A DNA stretch of 64,000 nt. Origin: an uncultured Myxococcales bacterium (lineage in GTDB: Bacteria; Myxococcota_A; UBA9042). The translations under genes and the position numbers were made by a program. Location of the stretch: positions 1 to 64,000 of the forward strand of contig CAIMEY010000060.1 in assembly GCA_903840165.1 (NCBI GenBank). Reading direction: 5' to 3'. Shown piece after piece: positions 26,775 to 35,823 of this stretch. The stretch's first letter is position 1, and the number at the start of each line of letters is the position of its first letter. The notes below the pieces were generated by a model. It did no database searches and was not told where the DNA came from. It saw only the letters and a program-made list of their open reading frames with translations.

Positions 26775-27839
26775 ATGAGGAACTTACTGACATTTCGAGT
26801 AATTGCTTTGGCCCTGGCGCTCTCAGCGTCGGCGTGCTCCGGTGGCGGGGACACCAAGACTGGGACCAGCCAGACGTTGGGCGAGGACGCTGCGACCGAT
26901 GGTGCGACGGCGGATGGGGCGGCACCGGCCGACACAGCGGCCGTGGATACGACGATTCCGCAATCAGATACGGGGTCTGGCCAGAATGACACAGCCCAAC
27001 CGGCCGACGTGCCGGTGGTTGCGGACAACGGCGGCTGCCCGACGCCGGATGCGGAGATGGACAGCGGGACGACGCCAGACGCCGGACCACCTAAGCCAGG
27101 ACAGCCGGGTTGGGTTCCGAACTGGAAGGACGCAAACGGCTGCTATTCCTATGAACACTGGGATCCGGTTGCCAAGGCCTGTGAGCCCGACAATGCGCAG
27201 ATCCAGCTCGATGAAGTCAGTTGCTGGAATCACGGTCAAGCCAATGACTTGGGCGTCGGCAAGCTCTGCAAGCCAGGCGAGTACGACTGCGGCGACAACA
27301 GCAAGGCGACCTGCTGCCATGTGGATGACCGCGGCTATGGCGCGATTTGCTCGATGTATTGCGCAAATGCCAAGACCTCCGATCCCGCCTGTGGTCCCAA
27401 CGCCTGGTGCGGCCCGATGCACGTTTGCATGGCGGACGTTTGCGTTGGCGGCTTCACCGATTCACAGAAGACAAAGAGCCGCAATGTGACGACGTTGGGC
27501 CTGCCGTGCCCGGTGACTTCGACCTACACCTTCCCGGGGGGCGTCGGCACGCCGTGCACCACAACTGGCGCAGAGTGCAAAGGTCTTGCCGCCAACGAAT
27601 GCCTTGGGATTACCTACAGTGGTGTCGACACACCGTTGGCCGCCGGTGTCAGCAGCTTCTGCTCGCACGCTTGCCAAGTCGACGCGGATTGCGGAGCCGG
27701 TTCGTCGTGCATCTACTTCAACGGCAAGCCCTATTTCTGCGCGCCGACCGACTGCAAGTGGCAGTTTGCGACGTTCACCTTTAAGCACGGGGCGGCTCCT
27801 GTTGGTAATCCCGTTTGCAATCAGCCTCCTAAACCGTAG
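26775..27839 (+). CDS. Cysteine-rich lipoprotein, unknown function
   Basis: Predicted lipoprotein of 354 residues starting at the ATG at 26775 behind GGGGGAG. The lipobox is S-A-S-A-C (Cys21). A linker of about 75 residues rich in Thr, Asp and Ala follows, then a cysteine-rich body: CPTPDAEMDSG, DANGCYSYEHWDP, KLCKPGEYDCGDNSKATCCHVDDRG, CSMYCANAKTSDPACGPNAWCGPMHVC and, at the end, FCSHACQVDADCGAGSSCIYFNGKPYFCAP. The last motif recurs in Myxococcota lipoproteins as a knot-like C-x6-C-x4-C pattern. About 24 Cys imply many disulfides outside the cytoplasm. It is followed after 12 bases by a second lipoprotein gene, so they form an operon under the putative operator. Confidence 0.78.
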   Translation: MRNLLTFRVIALALALSASACSGGGDTKTGTSQTLGEDAATDGATADGAAPADTAAVDTTIPQSDTGSGQNDTAQPADVPVVADNGGCPTPDAEMDSGTTPDAGPPKPGQPGWVPNWKDANGCYSYEHWDPVAKACEPDNAQIQLDEVSCWNHGQANDLGVGKLCKPGEYDCGDNSKATCCHVDDRGYGAICSMYCANAKTSDPACGPNAWCGPMHVCMADVCVGGFTDSQKTKSRNVTTLGLPCPVTSTYTFPGGVGTPCTTTGAECKGLAANECLGITYSGVDTPLAAGVSSFCSHACQVDADCGAGSSCIYFNGKPYFCAPTDCKWQFATFTFKHGAAPVGNPVCNQPPKP

Positions 27840-27851
27840 AGGCGGTGGCGT

Positions 27852-29603
27852 TTGAAGCACGCGTTGCGATTTTGGCCGCGGGCGATGGCCCGGCGCACGG
27901 ATGGTGGGGGACGCCATCCGTTGCGCCGGGCTGTTTTTGCCTGGATTTGCCTAGCCATATGTCCCTTGGGCTGCAGCGAAGACGACAGTGGTGAACTGCG
28001 GACCGCGATCCCGCGCGCATGCCTGAGCGACGCCACCTGCATGGCGAAAATGCCCAATGTACCGGCGTGTATGCGGGCTATGTGCAATCCTAAGGTTGGT
28101 TGTGAGCTGGTCGCCACGGCCAATGGCGCTCCCTGCGAGTCTGGGGCCTGTGCACCGACAGGTTCCTGTCAGGCTGGCAGTTGCGTGGCGGCTCAGGCTG
28201 GTTCGCCCTGCGACGATGGCAATCCCTGCACGGTGGATAGTTGCCAGCAAGCCGATGCGACCTGTTCACATTTACCAGACGATTCAGCGACTTGCACGAC
28301 AGACCGTTGCGGCGACGGCCAGTGCAACGCCGGTGTTTGCAGCGCCAAAGACCCCACCGCCTTGTGGGACACCTACTACAAAGTCTGGGATTACGACGCT
28401 GTGGCCTGGGCTTGGGCGCTAGCGCCGCGGCTCGACGGTGGCTGGTTCATCGGCGGTGGCGTAAGGCTGGAAGAGCCGGAAGAAGGCTATAACTATCGAT
28501 TTTTTGTCATCGCGACCGACGCTGGTGGTGTCAAGCTTTGGCAGCGCGAGACCGATTGGGCTGCCCTGACCACGGCCAATCAGCCGCAGACCGTCTATGC
28601 GATGGCGACGCAGCCCGATGGCAGCGTGTTGGCCGTAGGACGCCTGCAGGATCAGGCATTTGCGTGGCGGCTGTCGGCTGATGGCGCGACCCTGGGGTCG
28701 GACTACACCGGCGAGGCTGGGGCGGACCAAGTGGCCGAGGCCCTCGAACCCCTGGCCGCGGGTGGCGCGCTGGTGGCAGGGACGCACACGCCGATTGGTT
28801 CGATTCCACAAGGCTTTCTTGCCTACTTGTCCACCAAACCCCAGTTTGCCGCCGGGCCGACGTTGCCTGCGCACCAAGGGTCTCAGCTCCACGCGCTCAC
28901 CCCCGGGAACGGTGGATTTATAGCTGTCGGAACAGTGAGTTCCGCGGGACAGGAACTGCCGTGGCTGCTCAATCTGTCTGCTCAGGGCCAGCCGACCGGT
29001 GAGGTGGTTCTGACCCAATTGCCGGGCTACATGGCCCGGGCCGTCGCCGTGCGTCCAGACGGTGGGCTCTGGGTCGCGGGGGAGTCTCCTGCCCAGGACG
29101 GCCAAGCTTGGCTGGCGGGGATTACCGCGGCAGGCGTTGTACAGTGGCAAAAGGAATGGGGAAAGGCGGGGGTTGATGCGCTCACGGGCCTTGTTGTCGT
29201 GGCCGATGCCGCAGTCGCCGTGGGCGAGACAGCCAACCTGGGCGGCGGCAATCGGGATGGCTTGCTGGTGGCCGTCGGCGCTGACGGCACGGAGCGGTGG
29301 GTCAAGACCTATGGGGGTGGCGACGTCGATACCTTGCACGCGCTCGCGCGAGTCAGCACAGGTAAGAGTCCGCCTGGATTGGCGCTCGTGGGCGCTACCG
29401 TGACGGAGTTGCACGCAGCCCCAGTTCCGGCCGGCCTAGGTGCGGCCCCGTGGCTGATTCGGACCGCGGTCGATGGTGCAGAACGCTGCGATGGAAAAGC
29501 GTTATGCACCGCCCAGCAGGTCGTCAACTGTGACGATGGTGACGCTGCCACGCTCGACCGCTGCGACCCTCTGACCGGGAATTGTCTGCATAGCAAGCCA
29601 TGA
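27852..29603 (+). CDS. Cysteine-rich lipoprotein with PQQ-like/beta-propeller repeats
   Basis: Second gene of the operon, 12 bases after the previous stop. The longest frame starts with TTG at 27852; the ATG at 27885 is an alternative start. Either gives a signal with the lipobox P-L-G-C. The N-terminal 140 residues have cysteine modules (GSPCDDGNPCTVDSCQQADATC) of the type found in the other lipoproteins of this window. From about residue 150 to 540 the chain shows regular repeats such as APRLDGGWFIGGG, MATQPDGSVLAVGRL, VAVRPDGGLWVAGES and DGLLVAVGADGTERWVKTYGG, each with a G-G/W-V-A/V-G strand, typical of a beta-propeller that reports values as in PQQ/Kelch-like secreted proteins. The end returns to a cysteine module (VNCDDGDAATLDRCDPLTGNC). 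No enzyme activity is apparent. Confidence 0.78.
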   Translation: MKHALRFWPRAMARRTDGGGRHPLRRAVFAWICLAICPLGCSEDDSGELRTAIPRACLSDATCMAKMPNVPACMRAMCNPKVGCELVATANGAPCESGACAPTGSCQAGSCVAAQAGSPCDDGNPCTVDSCQQADATCSHLPDDSATCTTDRCGDGQCNAGVCSAKDPTALWDTYYKVWDYDAVAWAWALAPRLDGGWFIGGGVRLEEPEEGYNYRFFVIATDAGGVKLWQRETDWAALTTANQPQTVYAMATQPDGSVLAVGRLQDQAFAWRLSADGATLGSDYTGEAGADQVAEALEPLAAGGALVAGTHTPIGSIPQGFLAYLSTKPQFAAGPTLPAHQGSQLHALTPGNGGFIAVGTVSSAGQELPWLLNLSAQGQPTGEVVLTQLPGYMARAVAVRPDGGLWVAGESPAQDGQAWLAGITAAGVVQWQKEWGKAGVDALTGLVVVADAAVAVGETANLGGGNRDGLLVAVGADGTERWVKTYGGGDVDTLHALARVSTGKSPPGLALVGATVTELHAAPVPAGLGAAPWLIRTAVDGAERCDGKALCTAQQVVNCDDGDAATLDRCDPLTGNCLHSKP

Positions 29604-29774
29604 CCGGCACATGCCTGCTGTGTGTGCTGGCGAGCCAACGCCTTGGTAGTGCCTCACCCAAGGCTGTGAAATAAGACCCTAATCCGAGTTCGTGTTTCAG
29701 GCCGTACCGGGATCACGCTCGAGGTCCAGGCTGGGCTCTGGCCAAATCGGCGCAGCCACGGCCTCCCGGCCGAT

Positions 29775-32700
29775 TCACGCGTCGGTGTCGCTGACGCGTA
29801 GGGCTTCATGCTCGCCCGACAACCGCCGGTCGGCCCGGAAACAATTATTAAGAATAGTCAGAGCTTGATCAAAATCGAAGGCGTCGATAGCGCGCCGCAG
29901 CGCCTTGGCCTGGGGGCCCATGGCCGCACCGAGCGCATCGCCATAGTTTCGAAAAGTTTCAAGGGCCTGCACGTCGTCATCGCGCAGGCGAGCGCGCAAT
30001 TCCAGCAGGGCCTTTTGCACCTTGGGCCAATCTACGGCCTGCGCTGTCGGGTGTTTCTCGGCTGGCAGGCAAGGCGTCAACGCTTCGATGAGGGCCCTCA
30101 AGGCGCTTTCCAAAGCGTCCACGCGCGCGACTAAGGGCTTGAGGTCCCGTACACCATGGCCAATCGCCGTCTCCACTTCCAAGGCTGCCAAGCGCAAAGA
30201 TTCAGCACCGATCATCGCTGCAAGACCCTTGAGCGTATGCGCAGCACGCTGCGCCTCGGGCCATTGCCCGGCAAGCACGTCGCGACGCATCTCCGCGCCT
30301 AGGTCGGCCCGTTCCCGGCAAAACCGTTGTAGAAGGCGGATATAGACTCCCCAATCGCCCTGAACCACTTGCAAACCTGCGGCGGTGTTGAGCACCGAAA
30401 GGCCTTGAAGTTTCTCGCGATACTCTGCCAACCCGTCGTCGGTGTGCGGCGTTCCACTGGCGCTGATTTCGGCCCCTGTCCAGCGGGATATTGTGGCAAA
30501 CAGGGCGGCAGGCTGAATCGGTTTGGCGATGAAATCATCCATTCCTGCCTGTTGGCAAGCCGCCTTGTCCTCGGCAAAGGCTCCCGCAGTCATGGCGAGA
30601 ATGGGCGTCGATGCCGTGATCCCTTGCTGGCGCAGCCGGCGCGTCGCGGTCAACCCGTCCATCACGGGCATCTGAACATCCATGAGAATCGCGTCATAGC
30701 TCTGAGCCGCTGCCTTCAACAGGGCTGCTTGGCCGTTGTCCGCCACGTCGATGACAAAGCCTTTGGAGCGCAGCAGGTCCGTCGCCACTTCCTGATTGAT
30801 GGCATCATCTTCTACAATGAGAATACGGACTTGGCGTGGATCTACCGTCGGCCGAGGGACCCTTGCACTGCTCCCCAAGGCTACCCGGGCCAAGCCGTCC
30901 TGGCTGCCATGCGCCCGGGCAAAGGGCAGGATGACCCAGAACATGCTGCCGCGATTGAGTTCGCTCTCGACACCAATGGTTCCGCCGAGTAGTTCGGCTA
31001 GGCGTTGGCAGATGGTGAGACCAAGGCCGGTGCCGCCAAAGCGCCGGGTCGTCGATTCATCTGCCTGTTCAAAGGGTTGGAATAAGCGACCCTTGTGCTC
31101 CGGCGTCAGGCCGATGCCGGTATCGTGCATTTCAAAGCGCAACGTCAAGCCGCCCTGTTCTGACCGCGTCGAATGCACGTGTAGGGCGACCTGGCCGTCA
31201 TGGGTGAATTTCACTGCATTTGTACCGAGATTGAGCAAGATTTGGCTCAAGCGCAGCGAATCGCCCCGCACCCACCGCGGCAGCGTCGGGTCGCAAATCA
31301 GGGCAAAAGTCAGACCTTTTTCCCGTGCGCGTTCGCCGACTTGATCGGCAATTGTCCCAAGGATTTCGTGCAAGGCAAAATCCTTCTCCTCAAGCTTGAG
31401 CTTGCCCGCTTCGACCTTAGATAAATCCAAGATATCATTGATAATAGACAGTAGGTGACGCGCCGACCTGTCGATCTTCTGTAGTCGCTCACGCTGGTCG
31501 TCGCGAGGGGCGCTCTCCTGCAGCAAATGCGTTAGGCCGATAATCGCGTTCATGGGCGTGCGAATTTCGTGGCTCATGTTGGCGAGAAAGGCCGTCTTGG
31601 CGACATTGGCCGCCTTGGCCTTGCGTTGTGCATCGCCAAGTTCCACGGTACGGCTGTTGACTAGGTCTTCGAGGTGATCGCGGTGGGCCGAAAGTTCTTC
31701 ATACAGGCGTTTGCGCTCAGAAACATCCTCCTTGAGCGCCAAATAGTGCGTCACCTCGCCGTTGAGCTGGCGAATCGGCGTCAACGTGGCCGCCACATTG
31801 AATTCACTGCCGTCTTTGCGGCGATTGACGAACTCACCTTGCCAGGAGAGCCCCTGGCCCAGGCGACTCCACATGTCGATGTAGGTCTGATGGGGCGTCT
31901 TGCCCGACTGTAGAAATCGAGGGTTACGCCCCAGCACTTCGTTGCGCGCGTAGCCGCTGGACTTGACGAATGCTTCGTTCACATATTCGATTTCCGCTTG
32001 CAGATTGGTCACGACCACGGCGCTCGGGCTCTGCTCGATTGCCAGCGATAGCTTGACGTTTTCATTCTCGGCCTGCAGACGCGCGACTCGATCGCGCAAG
32101 ACTTTGACACCAAAGGCAAGATTTTCTCCCAAGCTCTCGAGTAGGTGCATTTCCTGTTGGCCAAAAGCCTCCGGATTGGAGGAATAGGCGTTGAGGAGCA
32201 GCGATGCGCGGCCCTTCACCGGCAGCATCGGCACGGCCAGACAGGAGGCGTAGCCGTGCGCCAGGGCAGATTCCCGCCACGGCTCGAAAAACGGTTCAGT
32301 ATCAATATGTTGAGCGACCATAGGCTGCATGGAGCGCACCGCCCGCCCGGACGGCCCCTGTCCCCGCGGCGTGTCCCGCCAGGTCAGCGCCAAGGCACGC
32401 ACGTAGGCCTCACCGGTGCCCGCAAACGTGTCGACATCTATTGTCTTATCCTTGTCGTTGTGGACATGGCCGGCCCAAGCCATGACGTAGCCGCCATGGT
32501 CGACCAACACTTCGCACACCGACTGCAGCAGTGACGTCTCGGTCGTCGCATACAAGATCGCGCGGTTGGCGGCCGCGAGCATTCGCTGTTCTCTGCTAAT
32601 CTGAAACAGCTTGTTTTCGTTTATTTTTTGGGCGGTGATGTCGACCCAAATGGCGGCCAGCCGCACCTGACCGTTGACCGTGATTGGCCTGGCGCTCACC

Positions 32701-34361
32701 AGCGTGTCGCGCAACGTGCCATCCTGGCGCTGCAAGCGCGTGTTGATGCTCGAGCCTCCCGGTTCCATCATTCGGTCGACCGACTGGTCGAGGCTATTGA
32801 GCGATTCCGGCGGCCACAATGCGCGCACGCTTGTTTGCGCAAAGGCTTCGCGCGTGTAGCCGAGGCCACGGTGAGCTGCCTCATTGAACTCAATAAAAGT
32901 CATCGTTTGCGGGTCGATGATGGCGACGGCATCGCGCGCTTGGCCCACCAAGGAGGCGAACATGCCATCCCTCTCAGCCTGGGCGCGGATCGCTGTCATT
33001 TCATCTGTAATATCGCGGACTGTGCCGACAGCACTCGTCAAGACGCCCTGGTCATCGCGGACCGTTCGTGAGCGGGCCCGCACCTCACGCACCTCGCCGT
33101 TGGGGCGGATGATTCGGTAGTTCCTTTCATTGTCGCGGCTGTTGTCGACGCCAAGATGCCAGTCATTTTCCAGGCGCTCTTGGTCGTCCGGGTGCACCAA
33201 TTCGCGCAGTGAAGTCGCCGTGCCGGCGAAGTGCGCTCGGTCGATGCCAAGGATGCGGAACAACTCGTCGGACCCAATCATGGAATTGGCCGCAAAATCG
33301 ATCGACCATGATCCCGTGTGCCCGATCGCTTCGGCATCTGCGAGCAACCTTTGGTTGGCCGCCAGGGCCCGTTCCGCTTCGGAGCGGGAAGCCAAGCGGT
33401 CGCTGGCAAACCACAGAACAAACATGATCGCTACAAGCACCACTAGGCTCGCCAACCCAAGGTTAATCAAGGTCTGGGGCGTCGAGGCATCGACGACCGA
33501 AACCGGTCGCGATAGGGCCAAAAGCAGGGGGCCAGCCGGCGTTTGCACCAATGGCGTGAAGGCGACAAGGCGGGGGTCTCCTTCGAAGCCGTTCATTTCC
33601 CGCCAACCGGGTTGGCCCTGTTGCGCCAGGAACTGGCCCAGGGGCTCGTACCTAGCGTTGCGGCCTTGCCAGTGGCCGGGATCAGGGTTTTGGTAGAGAA
33701 TTCGACCGGTTGGCTCCACGACGGAAACCACCCGACCGGGCAAGTAGCGGCTGAGCCGCGCCGTGCTTGCCAGCCAGCCTAGGTCTATGCCTGTGACCAG
33801 CACGCCCTGCAGCGCATGATCGGTACCGCGCAAGGATTGGTAAATGCCAATGAGGGGTCTGTCACCCTGCTGGCCCCCAAACGCCGAACCCACTACCGGT
33901 TGGTCGCTCGTCGCTGTGTCGGCCAGCGCCGCGGGGAGGGCGAACGACTCGGGCAGAGGGCCGGGTTGCGCGGCGCAGCGAACGTGCCCGTCCATGGTCA
34001 GGACCCAGAGATTGGCAATATCTGTACCGAGTTCGCGCTGATGCTGCTGCAAGATGGCGCTGCAATCACTGACCGGGGCCGTCAACAATCGCCCGTCGCT
34101 GGCCAGTCCATGGCTCAACTGTTCGGCAAAGCGAATGACATGCTGCTGTTGGTCGGTAATTTCTTCAGTCGCATAGCGGAGTTTCTCAAATTCGCAACTG
34201 CGGGTCCGGTCGCGTTCGACCTGCCCATGCATCCAGTTGCTCACGAACAAAAGGGTAGTGCCTGCGAGGAACAGCAGGCCGATCCTCGCCCGCACCCGGG
34301 TCCAATCGCCCAGCCACCCTTGGGCCGGCTCGGGTTGGTCTGTGCGCGGCGTTCGGCTCAT
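29775..34361 (-). CDS. Hybrid sensor histidine kinase (sensor-PAS-PAS-GAF-PAS-HisKA-HATPase-REC-HPt)
   Basis: Membrane sensor of 1528 residues from the ATG at 34361. A first transmembrane helix (27-43) and a second near 310-335 enclose a periplasmic sensor of about 260 residues resembling a double Cache domain (VRCAAQPGPLP, GVLVTGIDLGWL, RILYQNPDP). Two PAS domains follow (RILGIDRAHF, TFIEFNEAAHRGLGYT), a GAF domain (GYVMAWAGHVHNDKDK, CLAVPML), a third PAS (YVNEAFVKSSGY), the phosphoacceptor MSHEIRTPMNAIIG, an ATPase with N-box LGTNAVKFT and FGGTGLGLTI, a receiver domain (LIVEDDAINQ, DAILMDVQMPVMDG, IAKP) and an HPt domain with AAHTLKGLAAMIGAESL. All phosphotransfer residues are intact. A response regulator-cyclase gene lies directly upstream on the same strand and is a plausible target. 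Confidence 0.95.
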   Translation of the reverse strand: MSRTPRTDQPEPAQGWLGDWTRVRARIGLLFLAGTTLLFVSNWMHGQVERDRTRSCEFEKLRYATEEITDQQQHVIRFAEQLSHGLASDGRLLTAPVSDCSAILQQHQRELGTDIANLWVLTMDGHVRCAAQPGPLPESFALPAALADTATSDQPVVGSAFGGQQGDRPLIGIYQSLRGTDHALQGVLVTGIDLGWLASTARLSRYLPGRVVSVVEPTGRILYQNPDPGHWQGRNARYEPLGQFLAQQGQPGWREMNGFEGDPRLVAFTPLVQTPAGPLLLALSRPVSVVDASTPQTLINLGLASLVVLVAIMFVLWFASDRLASRSEAERALAANQRLLADAEAIGHTGSWSIDFAANSMIGSDELFRILGIDRAHFAGTATSLRELVHPDDQERLENDWHLGVDNSRDNERNYRIIRPNGEVREVRARSRTVRDDQGVLTSAVGTVRDITDEMTAIRAQAERDGMFASLVGQARDAVAIIDPQTMTFIEFNEAAHRGLGYTREAFAQTSVRALWPPESLNSLDQSVDRMMEPGGSSINTRLQRQDGTLRDTLVSARPITVNGQVRLAAIWVDITAQKINENKLFQISREQRMLAAANRAILYATTETSLLQSVCEVLVDHGGYVMAWAGHVHNDKDKTIDVDTFAGTGEAYVRALALTWRDTPRGQGPSGRAVRSMQPMVAQHIDTEPFFEPWRESALAHGYASCLAVPMLPVKGRASLLLNAYSSNPEAFGQQEMHLLESLGENLAFGVKVLRDRVARLQAENENVKLSLAIEQSPSAVVVTNLQAEIEYVNEAFVKSSGYARNEVLGRNPRFLQSGKTPHQTYIDMWSRLGQGLSWQGEFVNRRKDGSEFNVAATLTPIRQLNGEVTHYLALKEDVSERKRLYEELSAHRDHLEDLVNSRTVELGDAQRKAKAANVAKTAFLANMSHEIRTPMNAIIGLTHLLQESAPRDDQRERLQKIDRSARHLLSIINDILDLSKVEAGKLKLEEKDFALHEILGTIADQVGERAREKGLTFALICDPTLPRWVRGDSLRLSQILLNLGTNAVKFTHDGQVALHVHSTRSEQGGLTLRFEMHDTGIGLTPEHKGRLFQPFEQADESTTRRFGGTGLGLTICQRLAELLGGTIGVESELNRGSMFWVILPFARAHGSQDGLARVALGSSARVPRPTVDPRQVRILIVEDDAINQEVATDLLRSKGFVIDVADNGQAALLKAAAQSYDAILMDVQMPVMDGLTATRRLRQQGITASTPILAMTAGAFAEDKAACQQAGMDDFIAKPIQPAALFATISRWTGAEISASGTPHTDDGLAEYREKLQGLSVLNTAAGLQVVQGDWGVYIRLLQRFCRERADLGAEMRRDVLAGQWPEAQRAAHTLKGLAAMIGAESLRLAALEVETAIGHGVRDLKPLVARVDALESALRALIEALTPCLPAEKHPTAQAVDWPKVQKALLELRARLRDDDVQALETFRNYGDALGAAMGPQAKALRRAIDAFDFDQALTILNNCFRADRRLSGEHEALRVSDTDA

Positions 34362-34448
34362 GGGCAGCCCACCGCCCCCCATCGCAGCCAACACGCTGTG
34401 CCTAGGGGCTGGCGGTAACCGCAGTGCGTGGCTGTGGGTGTCATGGCT

Positions 34449-34464
34449 GTTCCTGCTTGGGAAC
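34449..34464. promoter_or_regulatory. GTTCC-N6-GGAAC palindrome upstream of the histidine kinase gene
   Basis: GTTCCTGCTTGGGAAC has the same arms and six-base spacer as the cores of repeats A (184-199) and B (3759-3774), but the conserved 48-base tail is absent. It sits about 88-103 bases upstream of the kinase ATG, a position suited to an operator. Ten fixed bases make a third chance match in 64 kb unlikely but not excluded. Confidence 0.35.
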
Positions 34465-34485
34465 GGGCCAGGCCCTCAGGACCAC

Positions 34486-34896
34486 CTACGCAGCAACCGG
34501 GGCACTAAAGCCCTTGACATCTAAAGGCAAGTGGGGGCGGCATTCAAACTCTTTGCAAATAAGCAGGTAGGTGGCCTGGGAGATCAGCACCGCTCCGGCC
34601 GGCGCGTGCGTTTCGAGTCGGGACGCGAGGTTCACCGTGGTCCCGAGCAATGTGTAGGTCAACTGGTACGCACTGCCAAAGTTGCCCACTGTACAAGGCC
34701 CGGTGGCAATGCCCATGCGTACCGACAGCGGTGTCCCTTGGCTAAGGGCCTGCCACGTCGTTTGCAACTCCTCGATTTGCGCCTGCATCTCCAGGGCCAT
34801 CCGCACGCAGGCGCAGGCATCCTCGACCTCCCCGCGCGTGGTCGGGTCGCCGAAAAAGACCATGCACGCGTCGCCAATGTATTTATCCAATGTTCC
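34486..34896 (-). pseudogene. C-terminal part of class III nucleotide cyclase, separated by an amber codon
   Basis: Continues the upstream response regulator-cyclase frame directly after the TAG at 34897-34899, with no shift of frame. It encodes GTLDKYIGDACMVFFGDP, the second half of the catalytic core: the Lys of DKYIGD and Thr of LGTTVN at the substrate-specifying positions, GDACMVFFG near the second metal Asp, and the Asn/Arg of TVNLASRLE that stabilise the transition state. It ends after a typical cyclase tail (VLISQATYL, VKGFSAP). Internal initiation at the TTG at 34890 would yield a fragment lacking the first metal-binding Asp, so it could not be active alone. Unless the amber codon is read through or is a sequencing error, this half is a pseudogene remnant. 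Confidence 0.75.
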
Positions 34897-35547
34897 CTAA
34901 TGCTTACGTACAACTTCGTTCATGGCATCGAAGTAACCGTTGACCATTTGCGTCAAGGCTTCCGGGGTCATGAGTTCTGTTTGCCGTGTAAAATCACAGA
35001 TGTCAGAGAAAAACACAGACAAGGTCTTGCGTCGACTCACCAGCGCATCGGGAATCTCGCCTCGTTCGATACTATTGCTCAACTCGGTAGAAATATAGGA
35101 GGAATAGTGCCTTCCGAGCCGCTGGAGCTTCTCCCGTATCCGCTTGAGTTCAAGGTGGGTTCGCACCCGCTGCAGCACCACCGGCGGGCTGAAGGGTTTG
35201 GTGATATAGTCAACGGCACCCAGGCCCAGACCTTGGGCCTCGTCGTCAGGGTCACTCATGGCGGTGACAAAAATTACAGGAATATCAGCTGTTCGCGGAT
35301 CCTGCTTGAGGCGCTGACAGACCTGCCGACCATCCATGTCCGGCATCATCACGTCCAGCAAGATCAGGTCAGGCACCGGGTCCACGCTGCAGATACGCAG
35401 GGCACGGTCTCCAGAAATTGCTGCTTTAATTCGATAATGATTGCCGAGCAGGCCGGCCAACACCGTCAGGTTTTCGGGCGCATCGTCCACCACCAAGACG
35501 GTGGCTTGGGCTGTCTCAGAGAAGCGCATCGAGTAATTCCGTGTCAT
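34897..35547 (-). CDS. Response regulator with N-terminal part of adenylate cyclase (ends at in-frame TAG)
   Basis: 216 residues. A complete receiver domain (residues about 15-130) has VVDDAPENLTV, the phospho-Asp of LILLDVMMPDMDG, the switch Thr/Ala in VTAMSD and Lys in ITKPFSPP. A helical linker follows (LKRIREKLQRLGRHY) and then the start of a class III nucleotide cyclase, TLSVFFSDICDFTRQTE with the first metal-binding Asp, up to AMNEVVRKH. There the frame meets TAG, while the family continues with a residue and then GTLDKYIGD, exactly what lies after the stop. The usual residue here in relatives includes Glu or Gln, either of which is one base from TAG. Starts at 35547 or 35529 are equally possible. 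Its receiver would be a natural target of the adjacent hybrid kinase. Confidence 0.88.
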   Translation of the reverse strand: MTRNYSMRFSETAQATVLVVDDAPENLTVLAGLLGNHYRIKAAISGDRALRICSVDPVPDLILLDVMMPDMDGRQVCQRLKQDPRTADIPVIFVTAMSDPDDEAQGLGLGAVDYITKPFSPPVVLQRVRTHLELKRIREKLQRLGRHYSSYISTELSNSIERGEIPDALVSRRKTLSVFFSDICDFTRQTELMTPEALTQMVNGYFDAMNEVVRKH

Positions 35548-35823
35548 CCTCGGTGATTAGCCATGGAGTCGGTGGGTGTCGCTGCGGCGCTGCGGCCTGG
35601 ATTCCCCTAGCCACACGGTGACGCCAACCAGCGGGTATGTCAAGGCTTGGCGGGCATCTCCTGTGCCGTCGGCGCCACGCCGCTGTCAAAGCGCCTTCGC
35701 AGCCATGGCAGATATTCAACTGCGATATCAGTATATTACCTTACCTTGACATGGGCCCCCGGGCGTGCAAACTGCCTACGCGGCGCGACGTTGGACTAGG
35801 CAAGAAAATGGCGGGAGGTGGTG

